A stretch of DNA of 64,000 nucleotides from Aquibacillus rhizosphaerae (GCF_030282825.1 NZ_JASTZU010000063.1:310001-374000); one strand, 5' to 3'. Counted from the first letter of the stretch, positions 1-9,474 are shown. Numbers and translations are program-made. The notes: generated by a model not told the origin, from the sequence alone.

Positions 1-151
1 CTTCAGCACCATGATATTGATATTGTTTAACCCAGTTCATAATAACACTCTCAGATGTCCCTATTGACCTTCCTATAGAAGCAAAACTTTCTACTCCGTC
101 CAAATACTGTCTAACTGCTGATAGTTTTTCCTCAAACGTATATTTAGCCAT
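1..151 (-). mobile_element. IS3-family transposase OrfA, N-terminal part (cut by window edge)
   Basis: Fifty codons on the minus strand run off the left edge, beginning MAKYTFEEKLSAVRQYLDG and continuing with a helix-turn-helix segment (SFASIGRSIGTSESVIMNWV). This is the usual start of the small OrfA DNA-binding protein of IS3-family (IS150-like) elements, which is normally fused to OrfB by -1 frameshifting. A ribosome binding site (GGAGGTG) sits just upstream. Only the N-terminus is visible, so whether the element is complete or active cannot be judged. Confidence 0.85.
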
Positions 152-159
152 AGAAAGAC

Positions 160-203
160 TACACCTCCAATTGTCGGGTGTCCAATAATTGGGGTGCAGT
201 TCA
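160..203 (-). repeat. Terminal inverted repeat (left end) of the IS3-family element
   Basis: Read on the minus strand, the DNA upstream of the transposase starts TGAACTGCACCCCAA and continues with a TTGGACA-like stretch, the typical shape of IS150-group ends. The outer boundary is near 203. The partner end and the target duplication lie outside the window. Confidence 0.7.
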
Positions 204-218
204 GTTTTCGTGTGTTTT

Positions 219-380
219 TTATAAGGTTCTTTTACAAGCTTTGTCGCTTAAAGAATCGACGTATTCAGCAACAACAGATTGTATAGATTTATAGGCTACA
301 ATACTGACCTTATGAAAACTTCCTTCTTGAAATACTTGATTAGTGACAAACTCATGAACAAATAACTCAAAAGTAAACAT
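219..380 (-). CDS. Possible 53-aa ORF or gene remnant of unknown function
   Basis: A minus-strand frame encodes 53 residues ending in AEYVDSLSDKACKRTL. Its start codon lies inside the left arm of the 24-bp inverted repeat, so it may be the tail of a gene cut away by the IS insertion next to it rather than an independent gene. I recognise no family and see no good ribosome binding site. It is reported because the adjacent IS end suggests a disrupted gene here. Confidence 0.25.
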   Translation of the reverse strand: MFTFELFVHEFVTNQVFQEGSFHKVSIVAYKSIQSVVAEYVDSLSDKACKRTL

Positions 381-420
381 AAACAAAAATTATACATTTG
401 TTTATGTTTACTTTTGAGTT
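364..420. promoter_or_regulatory. 24-bp perfect inverted repeat upstream of fucO-like gene (likely operator)
   Basis: Arms at 364-387 and 397-420 are perfectly complementary over 24 bp around a 9-nt spacer. Both are A/T-rich and no T-run follows, so this is not a normal terminator. It lies about 135 bp upstream of the chosen fucO start. A related repeat precedes rhaD, and both contain AAACAAA in the arm. I infer binding sites for one shared sugar-responsive repressor not encoded in the window. An RNA hairpin remains possible. Confidence 0.6.
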
Positions 421-556
421 GGTGATGAATATAATGGAAGTACACAATGTGAATTATTGAGCATAATTTAATTAGTTCTTAGTCAGACAATCAGTTAGAG
501 TATTTATAATGTTAACTGTGAAGTGATGATCAATTATGAAGATGGAGGAGATAAAT

Positions 557-1705
557 ATGTCAAAAGTATTGTATGTACCAAGTACGAATTTAATCGGCAG
601 AGGGTGCTTAACAGAAGTTGGTCCATTTTTGGAGGAGTTAGGATTCACGAAGGCATTGGTAGTTACAGATAAATTCTTAAATAAACGCGGAATCGTTAAA
701 AGGGTATTAGATCAATTAGCAAAGGCAGAAATAGAATACATTGTTTACGACGAAGTGAAGCCAAATCCAACAACAAAAAATGTCCATGATGGTGTCGCTG
801 TTTTTAAAGATAATACGTGCGATTTCATCATATCTGTTGGTGGTGGATCTCCACAAGATGCAGCTAAAGGAATTGGTTTAGTTGTTACAAATGAAGGTAA
901 TGTTCGTGATTTTGAAGGTGTGAACAAAACAAAACATAAGGCAATTCCTACGATAGCTATAAATACAACTGCAGGTACTTCTGCCGAATATACGATTAAC
1001 TACGTCATAACAGATGAAGAGCGCGAAGTGAAAATGGTTATGGTCGATAAAAATAGCTTAGTTACAGTAACTGTAAATGACCCGGAATTAATGGTAGATA
1101 AACCAGCAGATTTAACTGCTGCAACTGGTATGGACGCATTAACACATGCCATTGAAGCAATTGTGACTCCAGGTGCCTATCCGATTACTGATGCAACTGC
1201 ACTTGCAGCTGTAGAATTAATCTTCAATTATTTACCGAGAGCTGTAAAAGATGGACATGATATCGAAGCACGTGAACAAATGGTGTACGTCATGTTTCTA
1301 GGTGGTGTGGCATTTAACAATGCAGGTCTTGGTTATGTTCATGCAATGGCTCATCAGCTTGGTGGAGTCTATGATTTGCCTCATGGTGTTTGTAACGCGA
1401 TGTTGTTGCCAATTGTTGAAAGAGAAAATGCGAAGCGTAATCCGAAAAAATTCCGTGCTATTGCTAAAGCATGTGGAGTTGATATTTCTGACAAAACGGA
1501 TGAACAATGTGCCACACACGTAATTGAAGCAATAAAGATGTTATCAGAAGAAGTGGGAATTCCAAGCAAACTTTCTGAGTTAGGGGTGGATACAGTCGAT
1601 CTTGATAAATTAGCAAACAATGCTATGAAAGATGCCTGTGCACCTGGTAATCCATTTCAACCTACAAAAGAAGAGGTTATCGCTATGTTCAAAGAGATTT
1701 TATAG
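557..1705 (+). CDS. fucO: Iron-dependent alcohol dehydrogenase, lactaldehyde reductase-like
   Basis: This 382-residue group III (iron-dependent) alcohol dehydrogenase has the N-terminal Rossmann-type domain with SVGGGSPQDAAKG around residue 95 and the metal-binding C-terminal helices (MDALTHAIEA; AHQLGGVYDLPHG). I chose the ATG at 557 because GGAGGAG sits just before it; the ATG at 536 has no such site. Next to rhaD the likely role is NAD(H)-linked reduction of L-lactaldehyde to 1,2-propanediol, the FucO reaction. Members of this family also use 1,3-propanediol, ethanol or butanol, so substrate comes from context only. Confidence 0.8.
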   Translation: MSKVLYVPSTNLIGRGCLTEVGPFLEELGFTKALVVTDKFLNKRGIVKRVLDQLAKAEIEYIVYDEVKPNPTTKNVHDGVAVFKDNTCDFIISVGGGSPQDAAKGIGLVVTNEGNVRDFEGVNKTKHKAIPTIAINTTAGTSAEYTINYVITDEEREVKMVMVDKNSLVTVTVNDPELMVDKPADLTAATGMDALTHAIEAIVTPGAYPITDATALAAVELIFNYLPRAVKDGHDIEAREQMVYVMFLGGVAFNNAGLGYVHAMAHQLGGVYDLPHGVCNAMLLPIVERENAKRNPKKFRAIAKACGVDISDKTDEQCATHVIEAIKMLSEEVGIPSKLSELGVDTVDLDKLANNAMKDACAPGNPFQPTKEEVIAMFKEIL

Positions 1706-1786
1706 ATAATAAGTTAAAAAATAGCAAGTAATTCATCAGTATGGTGATTTACTTTCTATTGTATTTAGTATTAATTGTGAACGAAA

Positions 1787-1845
1787 ATCAAATAAACAAA
1801 AACAAACAAAAAGTAAAATGTTTGTTTGTTGTTGAGTATTTGATG
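1787..1845. promoter_or_regulatory. Inverted repeat upstream of rhaD (likely operator)
   Basis: AACAAACAAA at 1801-1810 is mirrored by TTTGTTTGTT at 1821-1830, and the symmetry extends outwards so that about 21 of 25 positions pair. The composition matches the repeat before fucO. It sits about 90 bp upstream of the rhaD start in a 226-bp gap with no terminator, consistent with an operator for the rhamnose genes. Confidence 0.5.
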
Positions 1846-1931
1846 TAATGGAGTTAAAATAAAAGTATAAACAGATACTCATTTAATGAATATAAATTAA
1901 AATACATTAAATAAATGAAAGGAAGATAAAA

Positions 1932-2771
1932 ATGAAAATATTACAAGAGGTTGAAAATGAACATGTGTTGATGGCACCCTTCGTTAAAGAAATGATGGAT
2001 ACAACTTATAACATGTGGAAGTTTGGGTGGGATGAACGGAACGGTGGTAACATTAGTTATTTACTAACAGAAGAGGAAATTGCTCCTTTTATAGACACTC
2101 ACCGAGTATTACGTACAATTCCACTTGATTTTCCTGTAACAGAGTTGGCAAATAAGTACTTTATCGTTACTGGATCAGGTAAATATTTCAAAAATGTAAT
2201 CGAAAAGCCAGAAGACTGTTTAGGAATCATCCGTGTTAACGCTGATGGCAATAGTATAGATCTACTATGGGGACTTGAAAAAGATGCAAAACCAACAAGT
2301 GAATTAGCTTCACATTTTATGAGTCACATTATCCGTCTCAAGAAAGATCCAAAACATAGAGTGATTATGCACACACACACAACAAATGTTATCGCAATGA
2401 CTTTTACGCATGAATTAGATGAAAAAGCGTTTACTAAAACATTGTGGAGAATGTGCACAGAATGTATTGTGGTTTTCCCAGAAGGTGTTGGTATCTTACC
2501 TTGGATGGTCCCTGGTACGGACTTAATTGGAAAAGAAACTGCTAAAAAAATGAACGAACATCGTTTAGTTGTCTGGCCACATCACGGGATCTTTAGCGCA
2601 GGAGAATCCATTGATGATGCATTTGGATTAATCGAAACTGCTGAAAAAGCTGCACAAGTGTACATGCTTGTTAGTTCGCATCAAGGTGGTATGAAGCAAG
2701 CCATTACAGATCAACAGTTATTAGATTTAGCAAATGTATTTGGTGTTACACCAGCGGAAAAATATATGTAG
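1932..2771 (+). CDS. rhaD: Rhamnulose-1-phosphate aldolase
   Basis: At 279 residues this matches class II, zinc-dependent RhaD. It cleaves L-rhamnulose 1-phosphate into dihydroxyacetone phosphate and L-lactaldehyde. Visible hallmarks are [13 protein letters not shown] near residue 38, the [10 protein letters not shown] loop near 80, the metal-binding HTHTTN near 150 and the later [10 protein letters not shown] motif. AAAGGAAG precedes the ATG. The lactaldehyde product is the presumed substrate of the dehydrogenase upstream. Rhamnose isomerase, rhamnulokinase, transporter and regulator genes are absent from the window. Confidence 0.92.
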   Translation: MKILQEVENEHVLMAPFVKEMMDTTYNMWKFGWDERNGGNISYLLTEEEIAPFIDTHRVLRTIPLDFPVTELANKYFIVTGSGKYFKNVIEKPEDCLGIIRVNADGNSIDLLWGLEKDAKPTSELASHFMSHIIRLKKDPKHRVIMHTHTTNVIAMTFTHELDEKAFTKTLWRMCTECIVVFPEGVGILPWMVPGTDLIGKETAKKMNEHRLVVWPHHGIFSAGESIDDAFGLIETAEKAAQVYMLVSSHQGGMKQAITDQQLLDLANVFGVTPAEKYM

Positions 2772-2787
2772 TAGAAAGGATAGTGGA

Positions 2788-2819
2788 CGAACAGGAGACA
2801 ACATTCCTGTTCGTTTTTT
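2788..2819 (+). terminator. Rho-independent terminator of rhaD
   Basis: CGAACAGGA at 2788-2796 pairs with TCCTGTTCG at 2805-2813 and is followed by TTTTTT. Confidence 0.9.
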
Positions 2820-2821
2820 AA

Positions 2822-2880
2822 TATAGATGTTCGTCTTAATTGCCCTAGGGTGAGCAAGGCGACTGCGCTTTTGTTCTGTA
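2822..2880. repeat. Dispersed repeat family A, 3' fragment
   Basis: The stretch with AGATGTTCGTCTTAATTGCC and then GGGTGAGCAAGGCG matches the 3' half of the family A elements near 37.9 and 58.1 kb. The 5' half is missing or has been replaced by the rhaD terminator. Confidence 0.7.
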
Positions 2881-3480
2881 TTATCTCAGAGAACCAAGAT
2901 AATATCCTGCTAAAAAGATGGTAATGATTAAAACTATATGTATAATAGCCCAACCCATTTTTCCATATCGTAAATGTCTAATATCAAGTGGTTTTCTTAG
3001 ATTATCAGGAATTATTAGACTACCAATCCATTCAAATAGAAGGAAGAATATCCACCACCACGTATAGGAATCCCACAAGTCCCATTTAAAGTTATACTCA
3101 ATAATCTGAGTTTTATTTAAAGCATAAGTTTCCCAAAACATTCCAATGTGAATAATTGTCCAGTAAAATGGAATTTTCCATGCCCATATGCTTGGACTAT
3201 ACCTTATTGTCATTAAAACAAGGATTGGGAAAGAAAGTGTAACTGTGGTGAAAGGCATGACAGTTAACGCTGGGAATAACAAATAAGGATAGGAGTAAAA
3301 ACCTAGACTAACGAAAAGATAACAAAGTCCGTTCCCAATGATTGTCGCCAAAATAAATAATAACCCGTACCTTTTCCAATCAATCTTCAAAAAATAATAG
3401 AGCAAAATGGAACCGATTATAGTGATAGTGAGGTAAATATAAAATTCAATACTGAGATGAAAGTTAATATATTGATTCAT
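2881..3480 (-). CDS. CBO0543-like multipass membrane protein
   Basis: This 199-residue protein is almost entirely hydrophobic, with about six predicted membrane spans (for example LTITIIGSILLYYFL and WWIFFLLFEWIGSLI). The length, aromatic-rich loops and a Trp/Glu pair in the fourth segment (HIGMFWETYALN) resemble the uncharacterised CBO0543 family of Bacillaceae. I chose the ATG at 3480, which follows AGGAGTATATT, rather than an upstream in-frame start. Two related genes lie at 19.8 and 26.2 kb. No function is known. Confidence 0.65.
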   Translation of the reverse strand: MNQYINFHLSIEFYIYLTITIIGSILLYYFLKIDWKRYGLLFILATIIGNGLCYLFVSLGFYSYPYLLFPALTVMPFTTVTLSFPILVLMTIRYSPSIWAWKIPFYWTIIHIGMFWETYALNKTQIIEYNFKWDLWDSYTWWWIFFLLFEWIGSLIIPDNLRKPLDIRHLRYGKMGWAIIHIVLIITIFLAGYYLGSLR

Positions 3481-3771
3481 AATATACTCCTGTTGATTAC
3501 TTTTTAATGAACCTACTTTGTGCAAAAGAAAAGTTCGTTTTAGTATTAACTGGAATAATAATTTAATGTATTCTTCCAAATTACTTTACTGATAACGAAT
3601 GACAATACAATACAAGTTTTAAGAAGTAATCAATTAAACTGAATATTTTTGTATGGTATATTAGATATATTGTTTTTAAATTTTGTTATTTGTAAATTAG
3701 CACTTGATGTAAAGTGTGCATTAACTCTAACGCGATATATTTTCTTTTCAAAATGACATATAGTGAGGTAC

Positions 3772-3859
3772 TGCGGAAATTCACTACGCTTTCCACGGGC
3801 TTGCGCTGAGTCTCCTCGTCTTCGCTTTTCCCACAGGAATCTCCGTGAATTTCCTTCGC
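3772..3859. repeat. Dispersed palindromic repeat family B, copy 1
   Basis: GGAAATTCAC at 3775-3784 is mirrored by GTGAATTTCC at 3845-3854, enclosing a G/C-rich interior (CTTTCCACGGGCTTGCG) that stands out from the A/T-rich flanks. It is a large imperfect hairpin with no open frame. Confidence 0.6.
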
Positions 3860-3961
3860 TAGTATGATTTATTTTAAAAACTCGAAATAGTTCCTCCTTG
3901 AAATGTAGATTTGTTATTAGAATTCAGCTCATAGATTTAGTTTGAAACTATTATTAGTGAA

Positions 3962-4129
3962 GGCAGAATGTGCAGACTCCTCGAAAATATAAATCGATTT
4001 TCATCGTGCGATGTGGATTCAAGTAGCTTTCCTTGTCCTACGGGAACAGCGCGAGCTGAAGGTCCACTCAAAAGCGATCTTCTTCTGAGTTAGCTGAAGC
4101 CGTGCCCGTGGAAAGCGGAGTTTTCTGCC
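3962..4129. repeat. Dispersed palindromic repeat family B, copy 2
   Basis: GGCAGAA at 3962 and TTCTGCC at 4123 close a roughly 168-nt element. A core of about 57 nt, from GCGAGCTGAAGG to AGCTGAAGCCGTGCCC, is the near-exact reverse complement of the core of the copy at 44.3 kb. With copy 1 it fills most of the 790-bp gap between the two membrane-protein genes. I see no gene in the rest of the gap. Confidence 0.65.
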
Positions 4130-4273
4130 GGAAAGGATTCTTACCACGTAATCCATTGAAACGGAAAGCACAAAAGGAAAGAATACTTAGTGCAGGCTTT
4201 ATATTTATTAGTAACAACAATCTTATAGAAATAGTAAAGTTTTTAGATAAAATGTTTTAAGGGGACTCATCTT

Positions 4274-5185
4274 TTGGATAGTTTTAATCAGCAATTTTTA
4301 TATTCCATTATCATTATCGCTTTAGGGTATGTACTCAAACGTTCGAATATTATGAAAGAGAAAGATGGAGAAGGACTTGCTAGAATTATTTTTAATATTA
4401 CGCTTCCGGCTCTAATTATTGTTACGTTCAATGGTATCCAAATAGAATATTCTCTCTTCATGCTTATAGCTATAGCAATTGTCTATGGCTTATTCTTGGG
4501 TTTATTGGGTCTGATTGTATTTAGGAAAGAAGATAGACAGACTAAAGGTATGTTAGCAATGATGGTACCTGGATTTAACATTGGGCTATTTGCTTATCCA
4601 TTAGTAGAAGGGATTTGGGGACAAGAAGGGTTAAAATACTTTGGGATGTTTGATGTGGGTAATGCATTTATTGTATTTGGTTTAAGTTACTTGATTGGAA
4701 GCTACTTTTCAGGTGAACAAGTCAACTTAGATTTTAAGTCTGTGATAGTAAAGTTATCAAGATCAATTCCATTGATGACATACATCATTGTCTGCACACT
4801 GAGTATTATTGGATTACATCTACCACCTGTTGTATTAGATGTTTCACAAATAATCTCAGCTGCTAATATGCCGTTGTCTCTACTATTGTTAGGTATCTAT
4901 CTGAATTTCTCTTTTGACAGGATATATGTGAATCTAATCATCAAATATTTGTCTTTACGATATATCATAGGGCTAGCTCTGGGTGTACTTTTATTTGTAA
5001 CGCTACCTTTTAATGAAATGTTTAGATTTACTTTGTTGATCAGTTTTATCCTGCCAACTTCGATGTCTGTTGTGCCATATTCGGTAGAATTTGATTATGA
5101 TAAAAGATTTGTAGGTACTACCTCCAATTTAACTATCGTAATTAGCTTCATACTCATATGGATCATCGCTAATATAATGATGTAA
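4274..5185 (+). CDS. AEC-family (auxin efflux carrier-type) transporter
   Basis: The 303-residue protein has about ten membrane spans in two halves. The first half has a conserved Asn/Pro-containing helix (IIFNITLPALIIVTF) and the second a matching one (SAANMPLSLLLLGIYL), the signature of AEC/PIN-type permeases such as MdcF and YfdV. These export or exchange small carboxylates and other metabolites; substrate is unknown here. Translation probably begins at TTG 4274, preceded by AAGGGGA. Confidence 0.8.
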   Translation: MDSFNQQFLYSIIIIALGYVLKRSNIMKEKDGEGLARIIFNITLPALIIVTFNGIQIEYSLFMLIAIAIVYGLFLGLLGLIVFRKEDRQTKGMLAMMVPGFNIGLFAYPLVEGIWGQEGLKYFGMFDVGNAFIVFGLSYLIGSYFSGEQVNLDFKSVIVKLSRSIPLMTYIIVCTLSIIGLHLPPVVLDVSQIISAANMPLSLLLLGIYLNFSFDRIYVNLIIKYLSLRYIIGLALGVLLFVTLPFNEMFRFTLLISFILPTSMSVVPYSVEFDYDKRFVGTTSNLTIVISFILIWIIANIMM

Positions 5186-5220
5186 TTCAAAATCCCTCAA
5201 CTAGGTGAGGGATTTTGAAT
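5185..5220. terminator. Bidirectional terminator between AEC transporter and lipA
   Basis: A 15-bp stem (5185-5199 with 5206-5220) flanked by A/T tracts on both sides overlaps the ends of the two convergent genes. Confidence 0.85.
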
Positions 5221-6167
5221 TAAAAGTTTACTTTATTTAGTATTTCGTTATTAGTTTCTTCATAGCCTTGCATGTACTTTATTCTACGTTGAGCAGCAGT
5301 CTTGTTGACTTGTTCGTCAGCATGATAGGAAGAACGAACAAGAGGTCCAGCCTCACAGTGTGTAAATCCTTTTGTCATTGCAATTTCTCGTAGTTCATCA
5401 AATTCATCTGGGTGGTAATAGCGCTCTACATTTAAGTGTTTTTTGGTTGGTTGTAAGTATTGCCCAATCGTCATAATGTCGACGTTGTTTGCTCTTAAAT
5501 CATCCATCACTTGAATTACTTCTTCTTTTGTTTCACCAAGACCAACCATGATACTAGATTTTGTTGGTGTATTTGGTGCGATCTCTTTCACTCTTCTTAA
5601 CAGTTCAAGTGATCTGTCGTACATAGCAATTGCCCTTACACGTTTCGTTAGTCTTCTTACTGTTTCGATATTATGATTGAAAATATCTGGTGCGCTATCC
5701 ATTAATGTGTGTAAACTTTCATAGTCTCCCTTCATGTCGGAAGGTAGTATTTCTACTGTACAGCCCGGTGCAAGCTTTCGTATCTGACGGACTGTTTCAG
5801 CAAACACTGCTGCACCACCATCCTTAAGGTCGTCTCTAGCAACAGAGGTTACGACAACATGCTTTAACCCCATTATTTGTACAGACTCAGCAACCCTTTG
5901 TGGTTCGTCCCAATCGAGTTCATTAGGTAAACCTGTTTTTACTGCACAAAAACGGCAGCCACGTGTACACGTATCACCTAAGATCATGAACGTGGCTGTC
6001 TTTCTTTCGCTCCAACATTCGTGAATATTAGGACAACGAGCTTCCTCACAAACCGTGTTGAGTTTTTTGTCTCGCATCAGGTTCTTAAGTCGATTGTAGG
6101 ATTTGTTCGTATTAATTTTAATTTTTAACCACTCTGGTTTACGTAAATGTTCCTGTTCTTTGGCCAA
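5220..6167 (-). CDS. lipA: Lipoyl synthase (radical SAM)
   Basis: LipA inserts two sulfur atoms into octanoyl groups on lipoyl domains of E2 subunits and GcvH. The 315-residue protein has both iron-sulfur motifs: the auxiliary-cluster motif [12 protein letters not shown] near residue 40 and the radical-SAM motif CTRGCRFC near 67. Translation starts at TTG 6167 after AAAGGAG. It lies 14 bp behind lipM, so the two steps of lipoate assembly are co-expressed. Confidence 0.95.
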   Translation of the reverse strand: MAKEQEHLRKPEWLKIKINTNKSYNRLKNLMRDKKLNTVCEEARCPNIHECWSERKTATFMILGDTCTRGCRFCAVKTGLPNELDWDEPQRVAESVQIMGLKHVVVTSVARDDLKDGGAAVFAETVRQIRKLAPGCTVEILPSDMKGDYESLHTLMDSAPDIFNHNIETVRRLTKRVRAIAMYDRSLELLRRVKEIAPNTPTKSSIMVGLGETKEEVIQVMDDLRANNVDIMTIGQYLQPTKKHLNVERYYHPDEFDELREIAMTKGFTHCEAGPLVRSSYHADEQVNKTAAQRRIKYMQGYEETNNEILNKVNF

Positions 6168-6181
6168 GTTCTAACACTCCT

Positions 6182-6994
6182 TTAGCGTGAATAGTTCCAT
6201 GTGTCACTTTTGTACTTATTTGTAGCGAGGTCATTCACTTCATTGAGTTGATCTGTTGAAAGTATAAAGGGTTCAAGATTAATGTCTAGACCTCGTTCAA
6301 ATCCTTTTTTAAAGGCCACTCTTGCATCATCAAAACTAATTAGTTGTTGCGATACTTCATTAATTGCTACTGCTTTATCTCCAAAAGCTCGTTTTGCACG
6401 TTGTTTTACACGATCGTTAGGATAAATAAACAAATCGAACAACTTAACTGGATCTACATCAATCGGAATTGATCCGTGCTGAAGAATTACTCCTTTTTGA
6501 CGTGTTTGTGCACTGCCAGCAGCCTTTTTTCCTTCGACGATTAGTTCGTACCAAGAAGGTTCTTCAAAACATACAGCTGAATCAGTCGTCTGTAATTTAC
6601 CTTCTGGGATAGCAAATTCGGCATTGACGTTTAGTTTTTTAAAACCTTCTAATAGTCCGTTTGAAATCACTAAATAAGCATCTTTTACTGTTTTGGGCAT
6701 TTTGTCTTCCGATACGATGACACTATATGTAAGTTCTTGATCGTGTAGAACCGCACGTCCTCCTGTTTGTCTTCTTACAAGGTCAATACCATGTTTTTTT
6801 ACACCATCTAAATCAATTTTACCTTTTACTTTTTGAAAATATCCCACGGAAAGGCCTGCAGGTAACCACCCATAGAATCTAATAACTGGTGGAATTAATC
6901 CTTTGCTATGCCAATTCAATAATGCTTCATCCATTGCCATGTTATAAGCAGGTGTACAATGTCCGGAGTCTAAAAAATACCATGTTTCCCTCAT
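6182..6994 (-). CDS. lipM: Octanoyl-[GcvH]:protein/ACP N-octanoyltransferase LipM
   Basis: LipM moves octanoate from acyl carrier protein to GcvH, the substrate later thiolated by LipA. The 270-residue length, [11 protein letters not shown] start, [19 protein letters not shown] motif and Cys142 in [12 protein letters not shown] followed by GKKAAGSAQ fit LipM of the biotin/lipoate ligase superfamily better than LplA, because a Cys nucleophile is present. GAGGAG precedes the ATG. In Bacillus subtilis lipM and lipA are unlinked; here they form an operon. Confidence 0.9.
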   Translation of the reverse strand: MRETWYFLDSGHCTPAYNMAMDEALLNWHSKGLIPPVIRFYGWLPAGLSVGYFQKVKGKIDLDGVKKHGIDLVRRQTGGRAVLHDQELTYSVIVSEDKMPKTVKDAYLVISNGLLEGFKKLNVNAEFAIPEGKLQTTDSAVCFEEPSWYELIVEGKKAAGSAQTRQKGVILQHGSIPIDVDPVKLFDLFIYPNDRVKQRAKRAFGDKAVAINEVSQQLISFDDARVAFKKGFERGLDINLEPFILSTDQLNEVNDLATNKYKSDTWNYSR

Positions 6995-7211
6995 TATGCT
7001 CCTCTTTCCATGTTTTAATTCGTTTACATCCTTAACAATGGTAACAATTTACAGGGTAAAAAGTCAAAAAATTATCACTATTTAAAAAAGATAATTTTTG
7101 TTAGTAATAAAATAGTGTTACTTTAACAGAAATTATCTTTATATCTTAACCATGTTCCGTTAACATATAATATATAATCTTAAAAAAATCATACGTAAAG
7201 TAGGGAGACAA

Positions 7212-8333
7212 TTGCAAAATATTTATTTAGATTACAATGCTAGTACGCCAATAGATTCACAAGTAATTAGTGAAATGGTTCCTTATTTTTCGAAAGTTTA
7301 CGGGAATCCTTCCTCTAGTCATTGGGCAAGTAAGGATGCCAAACAATTAATAATTACAGCAAGAAGTCAGGTTGCTAGTTTGCTAGGTTGTCAACCTGAT
7401 GAGGTGATCTTTACAAGTGGTGGTAGTGAGTCAAATAATCATGCTCTTAAAGGAGTGTACACGCAACTAAGTGCTAAAGGAAACCATATTATTACATCTA
7501 AAATAGAGCACCCTGCAATCATGCAACCTTGTCATTATTTAGAATCAATTGGAGCAGAGATAAGTTATGTGGATGTAGATCAATATGGAAAAGTGAATCC
7601 TAAAGATGTTGAAAAAGAAATGAAAGACACTACTATTTTAATTTCTATTATGCACGCGAATAATGAAGTTGGTACCATCCAACCGATAGAAGAAATTAGT
7701 GAAATCGCTAAAAAATACAATGTTCTACTTCATACAGATGCTGCTCAATCCATCGGTAAGATTACTGCTAATGTGGATAAACTTGGTGTTGATTTATTAT
7801 CTGTGGCAGGTCATAAATTGTATGCACCTAAAGGGGTAGGAGCGCTATATGTAAGAAAAGGGACAAAGATAGCTTCGTTTATTCATGGTGCTGGGCATGA
7901 AGATGGACTACGTGCGGGAACGGAAAATACACCATATATCGTTGCTCTTGGTAAAGCCTGTGAATTAGCTGATTCTTATATGACAGATAATAAAATAGTG
8001 CAGCTTCGAGATTATTTTTGGAAAGAACTAAACGATATGTTTAAAGAGCAGATAGTTGTAAATGGCGATTTAAAACAATGTTTGCCGAATACATTGAATG
8101 TCAGTTTTGTAGGACAAGAAGGGGCTAAGATACTAGAACAAATTCCAGAAATAGCTGCTTCTACTGGTTCAGCTTGTCATTCCGGTACTGTTGAACTTTC
8201 CTCAGTTCTTGAAGCAATGGGGATTACGAAACATGTTGGAATGGGAACAATCCGATTTAGTTTAGGAAGATATACTACTAAAGATGAAATAGTACAAGTA
8301 TTGGCTTTAATGAAAGAGCGAATTTCTATATAG
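7212..8333 (+). CDS. Cysteine desulfurase, NifS/IscS-type
   Basis: This PLP enzyme converts cysteine to alanine and a protein-bound persulfide that feeds Fe-S clusters or thiolated products. In 373 residues it shows HANNEVGTIQPI near 148, the PLP lysine K202 in SVAGHKLYAPKG, and the active-site Cys322 in STGSACHSG. Translation begins at TTG 7212 after AGGGAG. It is divergent from lipM-lipA, which consume Fe-S sulfur. No scaffold (IscU/SufU) or ThiI/MnmA partner is adjacent, so its acceptor is unknown. Confidence 0.88.
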   Translation: MQNIYLDYNASTPIDSQVISEMVPYFSKVYGNPSSSHWASKDAKQLIITARSQVASLLGCQPDEVIFTSGGSESNNHALKGVYTQLSAKGNHIITSKIEHPAIMQPCHYLESIGAEISYVDVDQYGKVNPKDVEKEMKDTTILISIMHANNEVGTIQPIEEISEIAKKYNVLLHTDAAQSIGKITANVDKLGVDLLSVAGHKLYAPKGVGALYVRKGTKIASFIHGAGHEDGLRAGTENTPYIVALGKACELADSYMTDNKIVQLRDYFWKELNDMFKEQIVVNGDLKQCLPNTLNVSFVGQEGAKILEQIPEIAASTGSACHSGTVELSSVLEAMGITKHVGMGTIRFSLGRYTTKDEIVQVLALMKERISI

Positions 8334-8335
8334 TA

Positions 8336-8370
8336 AAAAGGCTGTTCCAACAAGGACCAGCCTTTTACAT
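8336..8370. terminator. Bidirectional terminator between cysteine desulfurase and metI
   Basis: AAAAGGCTG at 8336-8344 pairs with CAGCCTTTT at 8358-8366, with an inner TTCC/GGA extension. It serves the convergent genes from both sides. Confidence 0.85.
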
Positions 8371-9474
8371 TTACTGTAATTTTGAAAATGCATGTTTCAA
8401 ATCAGTAATTAAATCATCAACTTGTTCAATTCCTACCGAAAACCGTAGTAATCGGCTATCAATACCGCGTCGTTCACGTTCCTCTTCAGGTATATCTGCA
8501 TGAGTCTGTGTAGTTGGATAAGTTATAAAACTTTCAACCCCACCAAGGCTTTCAGCAAAAACAATGAGTTGAAGATTTTTAAGGAAGGTATCTATCCAGT
8601 TACTATCTTTTAATCGAAAAGACAGCATGCCACCTTTATTAGGATATAAGACGTCTGTGACAACTGATTCCTCTTCTAAAAACGCAGCTATTTTTTTAGC
8701 ATTTTCCTGATGCTGTCTCATCCGTAAAGGAAGTGTTTTTAATCCGCGAATTAACAGCCAAGAATCGAATGGAGATAGAACTGCTCCTGCTGCGTTATGC
8801 ATTAATGCAAGTCTTTCACAAAGAGCATCTCCTTTGGCGACAACTAGTCCAGCTAAGACGTCATTATGGCCCCCGATATACTTTGTTGCACTATGAATAA
8901 CAATGTCCGCTCCTAGTTCGATGGGGCGTTGTAGGAATGGTGTTAAAAATGTGTTATCAACAATTAATAATAAATTGTATTTACGTGCTAATTTGGCTAA
9001 TTCTTCAATATTGATTTCTTCCATTAATGGATTCGTTGGTGTTTCAATAAAAATAGCTTTGGTTTTGTTTGTAATGTATTTTTCTGTCAACTCACTGTCA
9101 TCTAAGACAGTGTAAGTGGTTTTAATATTATAGCTATTCGTGTACTGTTCTAAAATACGGTACGTACCACCATATACATCTTCAGTAGCTATAATTTCAT
9201 CACCAGATTTAAATAATGATAGAACAAGTTGAATAGCTGCCATACCGGAGCTGCACGCATATCCATAATCGCCACCCTCTAGGTCTGCAATTCCTTCTTG
9301 TAAGAGAGAGCGCGTTGGATTTTTTGTTCGTGTATAGTCATATCCAGTATTCACTTCCAGACTTTCGTGTTGATAGGCGGTAGAAAGGTATATTGGTGGA
9401 CTGACGGCACCTGTTTTAGGGTCGCTTTTGTTACCAAGTTGAACCAATTTTGTTTCTATGTCTCTGTTTGTCAT
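8371..9474 (-). CDS. metI: Cystathionine gamma-synthase / O-acetylhomoserine thiolyase-type enzyme
   Basis: This PLP enzyme of the Cys/Met-metabolism family couples activated homoserine to cysteine (or sulfide). The chosen ATG at 9474 follows GGGGAGATGAAGC and gives 367 residues, close to B. subtilis MetI; the longer frame reaches into the leader. Visible motifs are YDYTRTKNPTR, the SSGMAAIQLVLSL cofactor loop and HSATKYIGGHNDVLAG with the PLP lysine. A complete S-box leader precedes it, placing it under SAM control. Confidence 0.88.
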   Translation of the reverse strand: MTNRDIETKLVQLGNKSDPKTGAVSPPIYLSTAYQHESLEVNTGYDYTRTKNPTRSLLQEGIADLEGGDYGYACSSGMAAIQLVLSLFKSGDEIIATEDVYGGTYRILEQYTNSYNIKTTYTVLDDSELTEKYITNKTKAIFIETPTNPLMEEINIEELAKLARKYNLLLIVDNTFLTPFLQRPIELGADIVIHSATKYIGGHNDVLAGLVVAKGDALCERLALMHNAAGAVLSPFDSWLLIRGLKTLPLRMRQHQENAKKIAAFLEEESVVTDVLYPNKGGMLSFRLKDSNWIDTFLKNLQLIVFAESLGGVESFITYPTTQTHADIPEEERERRGIDSRLLRFSVGIEQVDDLITDLKHAFSKLQ

